Origin: Iamia majanohamensis
GTDB lineage: Bacteria; Actinomycetota; Acidimicrobiia; Acidimicrobiales; Iamiaceae
Assembly (NCBI RefSeq): GCF_028532485.1
Contig: NZ_CP116942.1
Coordinates: 3,968,001-4,032,000, forward strand
Direction: 5' to 3'
Length of the DNA stretch: 64,000 nucleotides
Each line of letters opens with the position of its first letter. The first letter of the stretch is position 1. Below the pieces are notes generated by a model. The model was not told the origin of the DNA, searched no databases, and worked only from the letters and a program-made list of their open reading frames with translations. Below are positions 26,570 through 33,325 of this stretch, piece by piece. A program made the translations under genes and the position numbers.

Positions 26570-26612
26570 TTGCGCCGATCACGCAACATTGCTAGGTTAG
26601 TGGTTGCGCAAC
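26570..26612 (+). promoter_or_regulatory. Promoter with embedded TTGCGC operators before the DUF3892 gene
   Basis: A -35 TTGCGC (26570-26575), 17-bp spacer and -10 TAGGTT (26593-26598) make a clean vegetative-type promoter. The -35 is half of an inverted repeat GTTGCG...CGCAAC (26569-26587), and the palindrome GTTGCGCAAC (26603-26612) lies just after the -10. A repressor binding these would block initiation; the XRE protein is the obvious candidate. Confidence 0.65.
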
Positions 26613-26647
26613 TGCGCAGACTCTCAACCCACCAAGGAGGTCCCCTC

Positions 26648-26899
26648 ATGGACCGAAGAGTGACCAAGACCGGCAAGGACTCGGAGGGCGACATCACGTC
26701 GCTCTGCGGAGCCTGGGGCTCCACCAGCAAGGCGACGGCCATCCGTGAGATCGAGGCCAGCTCGACGGCGTACTACGTCCAGGACATCTACAGCCGGAGG
26801 GCCGATGTCCACGTCGTGGCCGGCGCGACGGGCAAGTACCTCAGGACCGATCCGAACTCCAGCTGCAGCGACAACCTCGACAGCCTCCCGGCGTGCTGA
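26648..26899 (+). CDS. DUF3892-family small protein
   Basis: An 83-residue protein matching the DUF3892 pattern: VTKTGKDSEGDITSLCGAWG, then KATAIREIE, YYVQD and ATGKYLRTDPN, ending NLDSLPAC. The family has no established function. AAGGAGG lies 7 bp before the ATG, one of the best ribosome sites in the window. It is the first gene behind the operator-bearing promoter and probably the main target of the XRE-ImmA switch. Confidence 0.82.
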   Translation: MDRRVTKTGKDSEGDITSLCGAWGSTSKATAIREIEASSTAYYVQDIYSRRADVHVVAGATGKYLRTDPNSSCSDNLDSLPAC

Positions 26900-26940
26900 G
26901 CAACGCGTACGCCGAGCTACTGCCAGGAGGGAGGTGAACC

Positions 26941-27051
26941 ATGGCCAAGACCGTCAACAAGTCCTCGATCTCGGGGCGCTTCGTGTCGAGCCGACAGGTG
27001 GCACGCAGCCCCAAGACCACCTACAAGCAAACCGTGAAGAAGGGCAAGTAG
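26941..27051 (+). CDS. 36-residue basic peptide
   Basis: A tiny lysine/arginine-rich protein: MAKTVNKSSISGRFVSSRQV, then ARSPKTTYKQTVKKGK. The spacing S-x-x-S-G-R-F-V...P-K-T-T looks like a recurrent short family, but I cannot name it. GGAGGGAGGTGA precedes the ATG closely, so translation is well supported. It follows the DUF3892 gene by 41 bp and a terminator stem lies 23 bp after its stop, so the two form a short operon. Confidence 0.75.
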   Translation: MAKTVNKSSISGRFVSSRQVARSPKTTYKQTVKKGK

Positions 27052-27074
27052 GTGCCCGGCGGCCAGGCGGCCAG

Positions 27075-27102
27075 GGGGTCCGGCTGGGACAGGCCGGGCC
27101 CC
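27075..27102 (+). terminator. Terminator of the small-protein operon
   Basis: A 10-bp stem (27075-27084 with 27093-27102, one G-U pair) around the 8-nt loop TGGGACAG, followed by TTCGG. It lies 23 bp after the 36-residue peptide stop. Confidence 0.7.
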
Positions 27103-27180
27103 TTCGGTCGAATGATGACCTTAGCGATCCGATTCGTTGAGAGCGCGGGGCTGATCGCGATCGACGCCGGGTAGAACTGA

Positions 27181-27399
27181 GTCTCACGCCCCCGCCTCGC
27201 ACTGGAGATCGCCGACGATCTCATCGCGTACCCGATCCTCTCCGTGGCCGATGCTCATCGCCGACACGGACGCTCGAACCAAGCGAATCGCAACGCAGTG
27301 AGCTCGCTCGTCGACCTTGGGATCCTCGAGCCATACAGCGCCGCTCGCTACGACCGGCTCTACTGGAACAGACGCGTGTTCCAGGTCATCGAAGGCTGA
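27181..27399 (+). pseudogene. C-terminal remnant of a Fic-family protein
   Basis: An open stretch of 72 codons without a usable start. It reads LEIADDLIAYPILSVADAH, then ANRNAVSSLVDLGILEP, YDRLYWNRRVFQVIEG and a stop. This matches the winged-helix C-terminus of Fic AMP-transferases (SxxxAN-A-xx-LV-LGIL, then R-x-R-V/L-xx-I). The Fic core with HPFxxGNGR is absent. It probably marks the broken end of the inserted island. An opposite-strand frame here (27184-27423) is unconvincing. Confidence 0.6.
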
Positions 27400-27490
27400 C
27401 CTTCGACCGACGCCTGGAGCCATGTCGTGGGGCTGGTGTGGGGCTGAGGCCAGATCAGGCCCCGAACTCCCCGGTCAGCGCACCCGCACG

Positions 27491-28927
27491 TCAGATGTCG
27501 TAGTAGAGGGTGAACTCGTAGGGGTGGGGGCGCAGGCGGAGGGCGTCGACCTCGTTGACCCGCTTGTAGGCGATCCACGTCTCCAGCAGGTCGTCGGTGA
27601 AGACGTCGCCGGCGCGGAGGAAGTCGCTGTCGGCCTCGAGCGCGTCGAGGGCGGCTTCCAGCGACGCCGGCACCTGGGGCACGTCGGCCAGCTCCTCGGG
27701 CGGCAGGTCGTAGAGGTCCTTGTCCACCGGGTCGGGCGGCTCGATGCGCTTGTCGATGCCGTCGAGGCCGGCCAGCAGCATGGCGCTGAAGGCGAGGTAG
27801 GGGTTGGCCGTGTTGTCGGGGCAGCGGAACTCGACCCGCTTGGCCTTGGGCGACAGGTTGGCCAGCGGGATGCGGCACGAGGCCGACCGGTTGCGCTGGC
27901 TGTAGACGAGGTTCACCGGCGCCTCGTAGCCCGGCACCAGCCGCTTGAAGCTGTTGGTGGTCGGGTTGGTGAAGGCCAGCAGCGCCGGGGCGTGGTGGAG
28001 CAGGCCGCCGATGTACCAGCGGGCCAGGTCCGACAGCCCGGCGTAGCCGCCCTCCTCGTAGAAGAGGGGCTCGCCGCCCTTCCAGAGCGACTGGTGGGTG
28101 TGCATGCCCGAGCCGTTGTCCTCGAACACCGGCTTGGGCATGAAGGTGAGGCTCTTGCCCGCCTCCCAGGCCGTCGACTTGAGGACGTACTTGAAGGTCA
28201 TGAGCTTGTCAGCCATGGCCAGCAGGGTGTCGAAGCGGATGCCGATCTCGCCCTGGCCGCCGGAGGCGACCTCGTGGTGGTGGAGCTCGACGGGCACGCC
28301 GACCTGCTCCAGGTTGAGCGCCATCTGCGACCGCAGGTCGTGGAGGTGGTCCATGGGCGGCACCGGGAAGTAGCCCTGCTTGGTGCGGGGCTTGTAGCCG
28401 AGGTTGGGCTGCTCGTCGCGCCCGGTGTTCCACTGCCCCTCGTCGGAGTCGACGGAGTAGAAGGCGCCGTTGGAGCGGGTCTCGAAGCGGACGTCGTCGA
28501 AGACGAAGAACTCGGGCTCGGGCCCGAAGTAGGCGGTGTCGGCCAGCCCGGTGGAGTAGAGGTGCTGCTCGGCCTTGCGGGCGATGTGGCGCGGGTCGCG
28601 GCTGTAGCTCTCGCCCGTGACCGGGTCGGCCACGAAGCAGTGGAGCACGTAGGTGGGGTGCGGCCGGAAGGGGTCGAGGTAGCCGGTGTCGGGGTCGGGC
28701 ACGAGGATCATGTCCGACTCCTGGATCTCCTGGAACCCGCGCACCGACGAGCCGTCGAAGGGGTGGCCGGTCTCGAAGTGGCCCTCGGTGAGGGCCTCGG
28801 CCGGGATGGTGACGTGCTGCATCACCCCGGGCAGGTCCGAGAACCGGAAGTCGACGAAGGCGACGTCCTGGTCGCTGATGGTGTCGAGCACCTCGGCGGG
28901 GGTGCGCTGCTCCACGGGGACCTCCAT
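27491..28927 (-). CDS. glnA: Glutamine synthetase type I-beta
   Basis: A 478-residue [81 protein letters not shown], and [19 protein letters not shown] carries Y406, the expected adenylylation tyrosine, so activity is probably switched by GlnE. It makes glutamine from glutamate, ammonia and ATP. Its last codons (TYR-TYR-ASP-ILE) form the right copy of the 12-bp direct repeat. Confidence 0.96.
   Translation of the reverse strand: MEVPVEQRTPAEVLDTISDQDVAFVDFRFSDLPGVMQHVTIPAEALTEGHFETGHPFDGSSVRGFQEIQESDMILVPDPDTGYLDPFRPHPTYVLHCFVADPVTGESYSRDPRHIARKAEQHLYSTGLADTAYFGPEPEFFVFDDVRFETRSNGAFYSVDSDEGQWNTGRDEQPNLGYKPRTKQGYFPVPPMDHLHDLRSQMALNLEQVGVPVELHHHEVASGGQGEIGIRFDTLLAMADKLMTFKYVLKSTAWEAGKSLTFMPKPVFEDNGSGMHTHQSLWKGGEPLFYEEGGYAGLSDLARWYIGGLLHHAPALLAFTNPTTNSFKRLVPGYEAPVNLVYSQRNRSASCRIPLANLSPKAKRVEFRCPDNTANPYLAFSAMLLAGLDGIDKRIEPPDPVDKDLYDLPPEELADVPQVPASLEAALDALEADSDFLRAGDVFTDDLLETWIAYKRVNEVDALRLRPHPYEFTLYYDI
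27492..27503. repeat. Right copy of the 12-bp direct repeat, inside the glnA 3' end
   Basis: CAGATGTCGTAG is the reverse complement of the last glnA codons plus part of the stop. The intact stop is completed by the T at 27491, which the left copy lacks. The low-GC stretch lies on the left side only. Confidence 0.5.
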
Positions 28928-29030
28928 GGTCGGGTCCGGGCGAACCTACCCGAGCCCCGGGTCGGGGCCGGGCAGGTCGGCGGCGGCCGGGCGCCGAGGC
29001 CGCTGGTCGGCGTCGACGTCGGGACGCGGC

Positions 29031-29058
29031 GAGGGCCGGCCCCGCGGGGCCGGCCCTC
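29031..29058. terminator. Perfect 28-bp palindrome, terminator of the GSII gene
   Basis: Fourteen-base arms with no mismatch, starting GAGGGCCGGC and ending GCCGGCCCTC. It lies 18 bp after the GSII stop and 104 bp upstream of the glnA start on the same strand, so it separates the two transcripts. Confidence 0.75.
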
Positions 29059-29076
29059 GACGTCAGGCGGTGCTGC

Positions 29077-30084
29077 TCAGGAGGCGGCCGAGCAGATCGT
29101 GTTGGTGATGAGGCGGGTCACGACGTAGGGGTCCATGTTGGCGTTGGGCCGACGGTCCTCGATGTAGCCCTTCTTGTCCTGGGCGACCTGCCAGGGGATG
29201 CGGACCGAGGCGCCGCGGTTGGAGACGCCGTAGCTGAACTCGTTCCACGGGGCGGTCTCGTGCAGGCCGGTGAGGCGGTGCTCGATGTCGGGGCCGTAGC
29301 CGGCGACGTGCTCCTCGACCTTGCCGGGGGCGCCGAGCGCCTCGCAGGCGGCGATGATCGGGTCGTAGCCCTCGCGCATGGCCTTGGTCGAGAAGTTGGT
29401 GTGGGCCCCGGCGCCGTTCCAGTCGCCCTTGACCGGCTTGGGGTCGAGGGTGGCGGCGACGTCGAAGTCCTCGGCGATGCGGTACAGCAGCCAGCGGGCC
29501 AGCCACATCTCGTCGGAGACCTCCAGGGGGCCCACCGGGCCGACCTGGAACTCCCACTGGCCGGGCATGACCTCGGCGTTGATGCCCGAGATGGTGAGCC
29601 CGGCGGTGAGGCAGGCGTCGAGGTGGGCCTCGACGATGTCGCGGCCGTAGACCTCGTCGGCGCCGACGCCGCAGTAGTAGAAGCCCTGCGGGGCCGGGAA
29701 GCCGCCCTTCGGGAAGCCGAGGGGGTGGCCGTCGGAGAAGAAGGTGTACTCCTGCTCGATGCCGAACATCGGCTCCTGGTCGGCGTACTTCTCGGCCACC
29801 TCGCGCAGCGCGGCCCGGGTGTTGGTCGGGTGCGGCGACATGTCGATGAGCATGACCTCGCACATGACGAGGACGTTGTCGCCGCCGCGGATGGGGTCGG
29901 GCACGACCCGGACGGGCTTCAGGACGCAGTCGGACATGTCGCCGGGCGCCTGGTTGGTGCTGGACCCGTCGAAGCCCCAGATGGGCCACTCCTTCGGGGC
30001 CTCCGCCACCACCTTGGTCTTGGACCGCAGGCGCGCAGCCGGCTCGGTGCCGTCGATCCAGATGTACTCGGCCTTGATCGCCAC
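29077..30084 (-). CDS. glnII: Glutamine synthetase type II (eukaryotic-type)
   Basis: A 335-residue GSII: AEYIWIDGTEPAARLRSKTK, then WGFDGSSTNQAPG, FGIEQEYTFF, WEFQVGP, KGDWNGAGAHTNFSTKAMR and SNRGASVRIP. GSII enzymes form decamers, are not adenylylated and are heat-labile; Streptomyces and Frankia carry one beside GSI. GTG at 30084 has GAAGGAAG upstream. An 11-bp-periodic repeat (30156-30188) lies about 70 bp upstream of the start. Confidence 0.95.
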   Translation of the reverse strand: MAIKAEYIWIDGTEPAARLRSKTKVVAEAPKEWPIWGFDGSSTNQAPGDMSDCVLKPVRVVPDPIRGGDNVLVMCEVMLIDMSPHPTNTRAALREVAEKYADQEPMFGIEQEYTFFSDGHPLGFPKGGFPAPQGFYYCGVGADEVYGRDIVEAHLDACLTAGLTISGINAEVMPGQWEFQVGPVGPLEVSDEMWLARWLLYRIAEDFDVAATLDPKPVKGDWNGAGAHTNFSTKAMREGYDPIIAACEALGAPGKVEEHVAGYGPDIEHRLTGLHETAPWNEFSYGVSNRGASVRIPWQVAQDKKGYIEDRRPNANMDPYVVTRLITNTICSAAS

Positions 30085-30155
30085 GGGCGACTTCCTTCTC
30101 TCGGTCTGTGGGGCTGGGGGACCGCAGGACGATGCCAGGAGGCCGTGTCCCACCC

Positions 30156-30188
30156 GTTTCCCGAATGTGAACGTGGTGTGAACCCCGT
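30156..30188 (-). promoter_or_regulatory. Triple 11-bp direct repeat upstream of the GSII gene
   Basis: On the plus strand GTTTCC, GTGAAC and GTGAAC begin at 30156, 30167 and 30178, exactly 11 bp apart. Read on the GSII strand the last two are GTTCAC, the core of Streptomyces PhoP direct-repeat units. OmpR-family proteins bind such repeats as tandem monomers. Confidence 0.55.
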
Positions 30189-30281
30189 CGCGGACCCCCG
30201 AGGAGGGTAGCCAGGGCCTGCGGGGAGCCCCGGATCGCCCGGTCACCACCCCGGGCGGGCCCCGGCGCGGGCGCCGGAGCC

Positions 30282-30303
30282 ATGAACGCAATGTGAACTG
30301 GGC
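30282..30303 (+). promoter_or_regulatory. Double 11-bp direct repeat upstream of the GSI-alpha-like gene
   Basis: ATGAAC at 30282 and GTGAAC at 30293 are 11 bp apart. AATGTGAAC is identical to part of the repeat at 30165, so the same regulator probably binds both sides of this divergent intergenic region. It ends 45 bp before the GTG at 30349. Confidence 0.5.
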
Positions 30304-30348
30304 CCGCGTCGGCTTGCGGGTGGGGACGACGGCAGCGAGCATGCGACG

Positions 30349-31686
30349 GTGGATCCGCAGAAGGCCTACGTCCTCCGCACCGTCGAGGAGCGGGGTGTCC
30401 GACTCATCCGCCTGTGGTTCACCGACGTGGTGGGCCAGATGAAGTCGTTCGCCATCTCCCCGGCCGAGCTCGAGTCCGCCTTCGACGAGGGCATGCAGTT
30501 CGACGGCTCGGCCATCGACGGCTTCAGCCGCATCCAGGAGTCCGACGTCCTGGCCCGGCCCGACGCCGGCACCTTCGAGCTGCTCCCGTGGGGCCAGACC
30601 GACGAGACCGCGGCCCGCATGTTCTGCGACATCACCAACCTCGACGGCACGCCGTTCGAGGGCGATCCTCGCCACGTCCTCAAGCGCAACCTCGACCGGG
30701 CCCGGGAGCGGGGCTTCAGCTTCTACGTGGCCCCGGAGATGGAGTTCTTCTACTTCGCCGACGGCGAGGGCCACGGCCGGCCGCCGGTCCCCCTCGACAC
30801 GGGGTCCTACTTCGACCTCACCACCGCGGACGTGGCCTCGGACCTCCGCAAGCGGACGATCCACACCCTCGAGGCCATGGGCATCCCCGTGGAGTACTCG
30901 TTCCACGAGGACAGCCCGAGCCAGCACGAGATCGACCTGCGCTACACCGACGCGCTGACCATGGCCGACAACGTGATGACGTTCCGCCTGGTCGTGCGGG
31001 AGATCGCCATGGAGCGCGGCGCCTACGCCACGTTCATGCCCAAGCCCCTCTCCGACGTGCAGGGCTCGGGCATGCACACCCACATGTCCCTGGGCGAGGG
31101 CGACACCAACGCCTTCGCCGACGCCGGCGACCCCTACCGGCTCTCGAAGGTCGGCCGCGGCTTCATCGCCGGCCTGCTCGAGCACGCCCCCGAGATCACC
31201 GCCGTCACCAACCAGCTGGTCAACTCCTACAAGCGGCTCATCCCCGGCACCGAGGCCCCGGCCCACGTGTCCTGGGCCCGCAACAACCGCTCGGCGCTGG
31301 TGCGGGTGCCGGTCACCAAGTCGGGCAAGGACTCCTCGGTGCGCATCGAGTACCGGGCCCCGGACCCCGCCTGCAACCCGTACCTCGCCTTCTCGGTCGT
31401 CCTCGCCGCCGGCCTCAAGGGCATCGACGAGGGCTACGACCTCCCGGCCGAGACGACCACCAACGTCTTCGAGCTGACCCCGGCCGAGCGGGCCGCCGAG
31501 GGGCTCCGCGAGCTGCCCCAGTCCCTCGCCGAGGCGCTCGACGTGATGGAGCGCTCCGAGCTGGTGGCCGAGACCCTCGGCGAGCACATCTTCAGCTGGT
31601 TCATCCGCAACAAGCGCAACGAGTGGTCCGACTACAAGGCACAGGTGACCCCCTACGAGCTGGAGCGCTACCTGCCGACCTGGTGA
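30349..31686 (+). CDS. Glutamine synthetase type I (alpha-like, non-adenylylated)
   Basis: A 445-residue GSI: FTDVVGQMKSFAIS, FDGSAIDGFSRIQESD, APEMEFFYF, HEDSPSQHEIDLRY, KPLSDVQGSGMHTHMSL, and NNRSALVRVP. At the adenylylation position the sequence is NVFELTPAERAAEGLRELP: the tyrosine is a phenylalanine, so GlnE control is not expected. It is similar to mycobacterial GlnA2-type enzymes. GTG start. Divergent from the GSII gene; mini-ORFs and the GlnR-like gene follow on the same strand. Confidence 0.93.
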   Translation: MDPQKAYVLRTVEERGVRLIRLWFTDVVGQMKSFAISPAELESAFDEGMQFDGSAIDGFSRIQESDVLARPDAGTFELLPWGQTDETAARMFCDITNLDGTPFEGDPRHVLKRNLDRARERGFSFYVAPEMEFFYFADGEGHGRPPVPLDTGSYFDLTTADVASDLRKRTIHTLEAMGIPVEYSFHEDSPSQHEIDLRYTDALTMADNVMTFRLVVREIAMERGAYATFMPKPLSDVQGSGMHTHMSLGEGDTNAFADAGDPYRLSKVGRGFIAGLLEHAPEITAVTNQLVNSYKRLIPGTEAPAHVSWARNNRSALVRVPVTKSGKDSSVRIEYRAPDPACNPYLAFSVVLAAGLKGIDEGYDLPAETTTNVFELTPAERAAEGLRELPQSLAEALDVMERSELVAETLGEHIFSWFIRNKRNEWSDYKAQVTPYELERYLPTW

Positions 31687-31708
31687 GGGTCGGCGACAGG
31701 CGACGGGC

Positions 31709-31834
31709 ATGAGCACCACGAGCGAGCACCGACGAGCCCGACGACACGGGGCCCCCGACAGGGGAGCCGGCGGCCACCCGCACCACGACCGGAGCACGCG
31801 CCGGCGCTGCGAGGACGGGAGCACGCGGGGATGA
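31709..31834 (+). CDS. 41-codon mini-ORF, copy 1 of a duplicated unit
   Basis: Starts MSTTSEHRRARRHGAPDRGA and ends EDGSTRG. Its TGA overlaps the ATG of copy 2 (ATGA). About 95 bp of DNA are shared with copy 2 with small indels. It could be a real leader peptide or repeat DNA that happens to read open; the composition is Arg/Gly/His-rich and low in hydrophobic residues. Confidence 0.35.
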   Translation: MSTTSEHRRARRHGAPDRGAGGHPHHDRSTRRRCEDGSTRG

Positions 31835-31944
31835 GCACCGGGAGCGAGCGCAGCGAGCGAGCCCGACGACACGGGCCCTCCGACGGCGGAGCCTGCGGAG
31901 CCGGCGGCCACCCGCGCCACGAGGACGGGAGCGAGGGCCGATGA
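31831..31944 (+). CDS. 37-codon mini-ORF, copy 2 of a duplicated unit
   Basis: Starts MSTGSERSERARRHGPSDGG and ends EDGSEGR. Its TGA overlaps the ATG of the GlnR-like gene at 31941, again as ATGA. It contains the repeat GAGCGAGCGCAGCGAGCGAG, a low-complexity string common in high-GC genomes. Function unknown; see the tandem-unit finding. Confidence 0.35.
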   Translation: MSTGSERSERARRHGPSDGGACGAGGHPRHEDGSEGR

Positions 31945-32627
31945 GCCTCGAGCCCTGGCTGGTCTACCCCGACCCCCCGCCACCGGAGCTGGTGCAGACC
32001 CTCGAGCTGGCCGGCCACGCCTGGAAGGCGGTGGCCGACGAGAACGCCGTGGTCCGGATGGAGTCCGACACCGTGTGGCGCGGCGCGGTGGTCCTCCTCG
32101 GCGACGCGTCCGAGTCGGGCCTGGCGGTGTGCCGGGCCCTGCGCAAGCGCGACATCCCGATCGAGCCGGTGCTGCTGCTGGTCCGGGGGGCGGGCCTGGC
32201 CGACCTCGAGCTGCGCGACGACCTCTACGACGACTTCTGCCTCGACCCGTTCCACCCCCGCGAGCTGGAGGCCCGCCTCCGGCACCTGCTGTGGCGGGCG
32301 GGCACCGGCACCGGCCCGGAGATGATCGAGCACGGCGGGCTGGCCCTGAACCTGGAGACCTACCAGGCCGCCATCGACGACCGGCCCCTCGACCTCACCT
32401 ACATGGAGTACGAGCTGCTCAAGTTCCTGGCCCAGCACCCGGGCCGGGTGTTCACCCGCGAGACGCTGCTCAGCCGGGTGTGGGGCTACGAGTACTACGG
32501 CGGGGCCCGCACCGTCGACGTCCACATCCGGCGCCTCCGGGCCAAGCTGGGCGAGGAGCACGCCGGTCTCATCACCACCGTGCGCTCGGTGGGCTACCGC
32601 TTCGGCCAGTCCCGCTGGGGCGGCTGA
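31941..32627 (+). CDS. GlnR-like OmpR-family response regulator
   Basis: A 228-residue regulator with a poorly conserved receiver half (no N-terminal acidic pair; starts SLEPWLVYPDPPPPEL) and a full winged-helix DNA-binding half (YMEYELLKFLAQHPGRVFTRETLLSRVWGYEYYGGARTVDVHIRRLRAKL, then VRSVGYRFG). GlnR, the global nitrogen regulator of actinomycetes, is likewise an orphan OmpR protein with an atypical receiver. Its place after three glutamine synthetases supports that role. No partner kinase lies nearby. Its ATG overlaps the stop of the mini-ORF. Confidence 0.82.
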   Translation: MSLEPWLVYPDPPPPELVQTLELAGHAWKAVADENAVVRMESDTVWRGAVVLLGDASESGLAVCRALRKRDIPIEPVLLLVRGAGLADLELRDDLYDDFCLDPFHPRELEARLRHLLWRAGTGTGPEMIEHGGLALNLETYQAAIDDRPLDLTYMEYELLKFLAQHPGRVFTRETLLSRVWGYEYYGGARTVDVHIRRLRAKLGEEHAGLITTVRSVGYRFGQSRWGG

Positions 32628-32629
32628 GG

Positions 32630-32659
32630 GACCGGACCCGGGGGCCCGGCCCGCCGGTC
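32630..32659. terminator. Convergent terminator hairpin
   Basis: GACCGG (32630-32635) pairs with CCGGTC (32654-32659), with a GC-rich inner stem. It separates the convergent GlnR-like and small membrane protein genes and overlaps the latter's stop. Confidence 0.6.
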
Positions 32660-32816
32660 AGCGGTTGAGCTCGATGAGCTCGCTGCCCTCGTTCACCGTC
32701 TCACCCGTCTGCTTCAGGAAGAAGCCGAGGATCCCCGATGCCACCGCGCCGCTCAGGGCCACGGCGACGGGGAACACGAGCACGAGGATGACGGCGAGGA
32801 TGATGCCGGTGGCCAT
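32658..32816 (-). CDS. 52-residue single-pass membrane protein
   Basis: Starts MATGIILAVILVLVFPVAVALSG, then AVASGILGFFLKQTGETVNEGSELIELNR. A transmembrane helix (about 5-22) is followed by a short helix and a charged tail. No family recognised; the tidy topology and neighbour-like codon use support a real gene. No other candidate reading frame in this gap looks as good. Confidence 0.65.
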   Translation of the reverse strand: MATGIILAVILVLVFPVAVALSGAVASGILGFFLKQTGETVNEGSELIELNR

Positions 32817-32891
32817 GGCCCCATCATGGCCGCCCGGGACGGGCCGGGCCCACCCGGGGCGGATCGGGGTGGGCCGGGCCCCTGACCGCCG

Positions 32892-33242
32892 TCAGTCGGC
32901 CGGGGCGACGGCCCAGGCCTCGACCTCGACGCGGACGTCGAAGGGCAGGCCGGCCACGGCCACGCAGCTGCGCGACGGGCGGGGCTCGGCGAAGGCGGCC
33001 ACCCAGCGCTCGTTCAGCACCGAGTAGTCGGACATGTCGGTGAGGAACACGGTGGTCTTCACCACGTCGCCGAGACCGGCGCCGTGCTCGGCCAGGCGGT
33101 CCGAGACGTTGGCCAGCACGGCGTCGACCTGCTCGCCGAAGGGCCGGTCGGTGAGGAAGGTCCCGTCGCGGAGCGGCACCTGGCCCGAGACCGCGATCCA
33201 GTCACCGGTGCGGAGGGCGGGGGTGTAGGGGGGGCTGCTCAT
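32892..33242 (-). CDS. RidA/YjgF-family protein
   Basis: A 116-residue Rid protein: SPPYTPALRTGDWIAVSGQVP at the start, then DRPFGEQVDAVLANVSDRLAEHGAGLGDVVKTTVFLTDMSDYSVLNERW and EPRPSRSCVAVAGLPFDVRVEVEAWA. The SRS arginine corresponds to the residue that binds the carboxylate in RidA, which hydrolyses reactive enamines and imines from PLP enzymes. Probably a metabolite-damage enzyme. ATG at 33242 was chosen by family length. Confidence 0.9.
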   Translation of the reverse strand: MSSPPYTPALRTGDWIAVSGQVPLRDGTFLTDRPFGEQVDAVLANVSDRLAEHGAGLGDVVKTTVFLTDMSDYSVLNERWVAAFAEPRPSRSCVAVAGLPFDVRVEVEAWAVAPAD

Positions 33243-33325
33243 GGACGTCTCCCAGAGAGGCGCGTGGGCGAGGGCACGAGGCTACCGGTCACCACCTCGA
33301 CCCCCACGTCCCGGTCAGGGGCCGG

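Noticed and set aside
27184-27423. 79-codon minus-strand frame
   Set aside because: No ribosome site or recognisable features; the opposite strand gives a better match to a Fic C-terminus.
25035-27490. A tRNA or integrase gene that would explain the island
   Set aside because: I looked on both strands and found no cloverleaf-like sequence and no recombinase motif, so the mechanism of insertion stays open.
30156-30303. Classical GlnR box (GTNAC-N6-GNAAC)
   Set aside because: The period is right (11 bp), but the half-sites are GTGAAC/GTTCAC and do not fit GTNAC and GNAAC, so I only call OmpR-type direct repeats.
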